Below, piece after piece: positions 5,450 to 6,890 of a DNA stretch of 6,890 nucleotides. The notes below the pieces were generated by a model that did not search any database, was not told the origin of the DNA, and saw only the letters and a list, made by a program, of their open reading frames with translations. This DNA is from Nanobdellota archaeon (lineage in GTDB: Archaea > Nanobdellota > Nanobdellia > Pacearchaeales > GW2011-AR1), in contig JAHIWJ010000143.1 of the NCBI GenBank assembly GCA_018816205.1, forward strand, positions 1-6,890. Reading direction: 5' to 3'. The stretch's first letter is position 1. Each line of letters opens with the position of its first letter. The position numbers were made by a program, and so were the translations under genes.

Positions 5450-5465
5450 ATTTTTATTGATTTTT

Positions 5466-6176
5466 ATGATTAAACATGTGGGAAGGTGCCTGTATATTGA
5501 AAGCAAGGGAAAAAAGATCCTTGTAATCGGTGATTTGCATTTGGGCTTTGAAGAGGCGCTGAATAATACTGGCATTTTTGTTTCAAGAACAATGTTTAAA
5601 GAGATGATTAATTATCTTGTTGGGGTTTTTGAAGAGATAGGTAATGTGGATGAGGTTGTTTTACTGGGCGACGTTAAACATACTTTTGGAAGCGTCCTCA
5701 AGCAAGAATGGGGCGATGTTTTACGCTTGTTTGATTTTTTGGAAGAAAGAGGCAAAAAAATATTTGTCGTAAAGGGAAATCATGATGTGATTCTTAGGCC
5801 TATTGTGAAAAAGAAAGATGTTTTTTTGGTTGATTATTATATTGCGGGCGGGTTTTGTTTTTTGCATGGGGACCGAGATTTTGCTGAGAATTATGACAAG
5901 AAAATAAAATATTGGGTTGTGGGGCACGGGCATCCTGCGGTTAAGATAGGTAACGGCGTCAAGGTAGAAAAGTATAAAGCTTTTTTAATGGGAAAACACC
6001 TAGGGAAAAAAATTATTTTGGTTCCAAGTTTTTTTGATTGTAATTTGGGCAGCGACCCTAGAGAAAATAATTTGGGTTATGCATGGAAGTTTAATTTAAA
6101 TAAATTCAATGTCTTTGTGGTGCAAGACGATTCTTTAGATGTTTTGGATTTTGGGCTGTTGAGTAGACTGCCTTAA
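5466..6176 (+). CDS. COG1407-type metallophosphoesterase, probable Lhr-associated nuclease
   Basis: A 236-residue calcineurin-like phosphoesterase with two-metal motifs in order: GDLHLG (22-27), GDVKH (68-72), GNHD (104-107), HGD (134-136) and GHGHP (153-157). The GDVKH form of the second motif, followed by FL.GK and PSF near 173-190, marks the archaeal COG1407 group, predicted ICC-like phosphoesterases and relatives of bacterial PdeM. Bacterial members encoded beside Lhr-core helicases act as Mn-dependent DNA nucleases, so a nuclease role in DNA repair or processing is the best guess here, with Lhr 1.6 kb upstream. The last motif usually reads GHEHP in the group; glycine replaces the acidic residue, while both histidines stay. 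ATG 5466 is preferred to TTG 5457 because the family typically begins a few residues before the first strand. Its stop codon directly abuts that of the opposing gene. Confidence 0.88.
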   Translation: MIKHVGRCLYIESKGKKILVIGDLHLGFEEALNNTGIFVSRTMFKEMINYLVGVFEEIGNVDEVVLLGDVKHTFGSVLKQEWGDVLRLFDFLEERGKKIFVVKGNHDVILRPIVKKKDVFLVDYYIAGGFCFLHGDRDFAENYDKKIKYWVVGHGHPAVKIGNGVKVEKYKAFLMGKHLGKKIILVPSFFDCNLGSDPRENNLGYAWKFNLNKFNVFVVQDDSLDVLDFGLLSRLP

Positions 6177-6596
6177 TTATTCTTCTTTTTTGGGTTGCAG
6201 GCGCGGCATTGGTGTGTGAATGGGTAAACCCACTTCGTCTTCTAAGAAAATTGCCTTGGGCGTGCATCTTTTTAGAATTAGATTAAAGAGGGTAATGTTC
6301 AGGGCGGCTGGTAATTTTTTCTTTTTCCAATCTTTTAGGATTTCTTTTGATTCGTCTTTTGAAGTGGAAAGAATTATTTCGCCTTCTGCTTCTATGCTTC
6401 CTTCTTTTTCTGATTCTTTTTCGCCGTAAAGGATAGAATATTTAAAAGCGATTCTCATTATTTCGCCTTCTTTGAAAAGATCTGATTTGTCTTTGTCAAG
6501 TTTGGTAAATTCTATAGATGTTGAAGGTTTCTTGGTTATTTTAATTTCTAGTCTTGCTGCAGAAATTTTTGTTAGGTGAAAGCCGACGATTTTCAT
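6177..6596 (-). CDS. Conserved hypothetical protein, possibly SecB-like fold
   Basis: A 139-residue soluble, lysine-rich protein with no signal peptide or membrane segment. The first 80 residues alternate short hydrophobic strands with charged turns. A helix ending ILKDWKKKKLP (86-96) follows, then a helical stretch LFNLILKRC (103-111), and a Pro-rich tail LPIHTPMPRLQPKK (124-137). I have the impression of similar proteins (WKKKKLP then LP.H.P.P) in small archaeal genomes, but cannot verify this here. The order strands, helix, LF.., LP..P resembles SecB chaperones, which would suit binding of unfolded proteins, but this is a weak structural guess. It lies 39 bases after the PRC-barrel gene on the same strand, so the two may share a transcript. 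Its stop codon touches the phosphoesterase stop. The ATG at 6596 follows a TATA-like site. Confidence 0.75.
   Translation of the reverse strand: MKIVGFHLTKISAARLEIKITKKPSTSIEFTKLDKDKSDLFKEGEIMRIAFKYSILYGEKESEKEGSIEAEGEIILSTSKDESKEILKDWKKKKLPAALNITLFNLILKRCTPKAIFLEDEVGLPIHTPMPRLQPKKEE
6186..6191 (+). terminator. T-run terminator of the phosphoesterase, inside the opposing gene
   Basis: TTTTTT begins ten bases after the phosphoesterase stop, within the last codons (PKKEE) of the convergent gene. It is the first U-tract available to end the + strand transcript. If used, the two messages overlap by little on this side. No matching T-run for the - strand gene lies close to its stop. Confidence 0.4.
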
Positions 6597-6615
6597 AAAG
6601 AGTGTTGAAGAAGGA

Positions 6616-6626
6616 TGTTTTTAAGT
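6616..6626 (-). promoter_or_regulatory. TATA-like element of the hypothetical - strand gene
   Basis: Read on the - strand, ACTTAAAAACA ends 20 bases before the ATG at 6596. It is a fair TATA-like match in the 39-base gap after the PRC-barrel stop codon and would allow separate, nearly leaderless transcription of this gene. Confidence 0.35.
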
Positions 6627-6635
6627 TTTGTTGTT

Positions 6636-6890
6636 TTACATGAGGTCTTCTTCTGAAACAACGACAAAGTCGCCAACTGCAATGATTGAGTTGTAGGGAA
6701 GCAAAACTTCTTTAGCACCAGAGGACTCTAAATTGAGATTTCTTGTGTAGGGTGTTGGTTCTCGCAGAAGCAATTGAATTAATTCTCCGGTGTTTGTTTC
6801 GAAGGTAACATCTTTTACCATGCCCAGCCTTTTACCTTCTTTTGTGACCACAAGTTTGTTGATTATATCTTTTAGAGGTTTTTTGTCAAA
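6636..6890 (-). CDS. PRC-barrel domain protein, N-terminus beyond the window
   Basis: A small beta-barrel protein of the PRC-barrel type, a fold shared with photosynthetic reaction-centre H subunit and RimM and common as stand-alone proteins of about 80-100 residues in archaea, where their role is mostly unknown. The core motif is visible as VVTKEGKRLGMVKDVTFE, then TGELIQLLL, a hydrophobic strand VLLPYNSIIAVGDFVVV and an acidic end (SEEDLM). A GTG at 6851-6849 could serve as start, but the same frame stays open to base 6890 and adds FDKKPLKDIINKL, which fits the usual opening strand and helix of these proteins. The real start is therefore almost certainly past the right edge, and at least 84 codons are present here. 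It precedes the hypothetical gene by 39 bases on the same strand. Confidence 0.85.
   Translation of the reverse strand, partial: FDKKPLKDIINKLVVTKEGKRLGMVKDVTFETNTGELIQLLLREPTPYTRNLNLESSGAKEVLLPYNSIIAVGDFVVVSEEDLM

Noticed and set aside
6220..6429. 69-codon + strand open frame opposite the hypothetical - strand gene
   Set aside because: The Phe/Ser-rich product reflects Lys/Glu codons on the other strand, and the - strand frame has a far more protein-like composition.

Overview
The window looks archaeal, most likely a small-genome DPANN-type lineage (Woesearchaeota/Pacearchaeota-like). This is inferred from the gene set (an archaeal-type Lhr helicase, a double-length Lrp/AsnC regulator, a COG1407-type phosphoesterase, a PRC-barrel protein), from TATA boxes 20-30 bases ahead of several start codons, which implies leaderless or nearly leaderless transcripts, and from AT-rich spacers. 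I see no bacterial -35/-10 promoters, no strong Shine-Dalgarno sites, and no tRNA, rRNA, CRISPR array or insertion sequence. The taxonomic placement has not been tested.

Layout. Bases 1-69 may hold the start of a gene running leftward off the window. They overlap a long hairpin (40-85) followed on the + strand by T-runs. A + strand series then begins: a tandem-duplicated Lrp/AsnC regulator (187-1155), the Lhr helicase (1251-3890), a small membrane-anchored Cys-rich protein (3926-4246), ribose-phosphate pyrophosphokinase (4297-5280), an unusual 185-base spacer with GC-rich, mutually exclusive pairings (5281-5465), and a COG1407 metallophosphoesterase (5466-6176). On the - strand, a PRC-barrel gene entering from the right edge (6636-6890) is followed by a conserved hypothetical gene (6177-6596). 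That gene meets the phosphoesterase gene tail to tail with no base between their stop codons.

How the genes may work together. Lhr-type helicases and COG1407-type phosphoesterases occur together in bacterial nucleic-acid repair clusters, and the bacterial phosphoesterase is a Mn-dependent DNA nuclease. Finding both on one strand within 5 kb therefore suggests a helicase-nuclease DNA repair or processing module here, though PRPP synthase and a surface protein lie between them. Most + strand genes have their own TATA box, so they look like neighbours with separate promoters rather than one operon. The regulator may act on its own promoter and on whatever lies to the left.

The most unusual items are the 16-bp hairpin at 40-85, the candidate structured RNA or regulatory element at 5307-5449, and an Lhr Walker A motif in which the glycine before the lysine is replaced by threonine.
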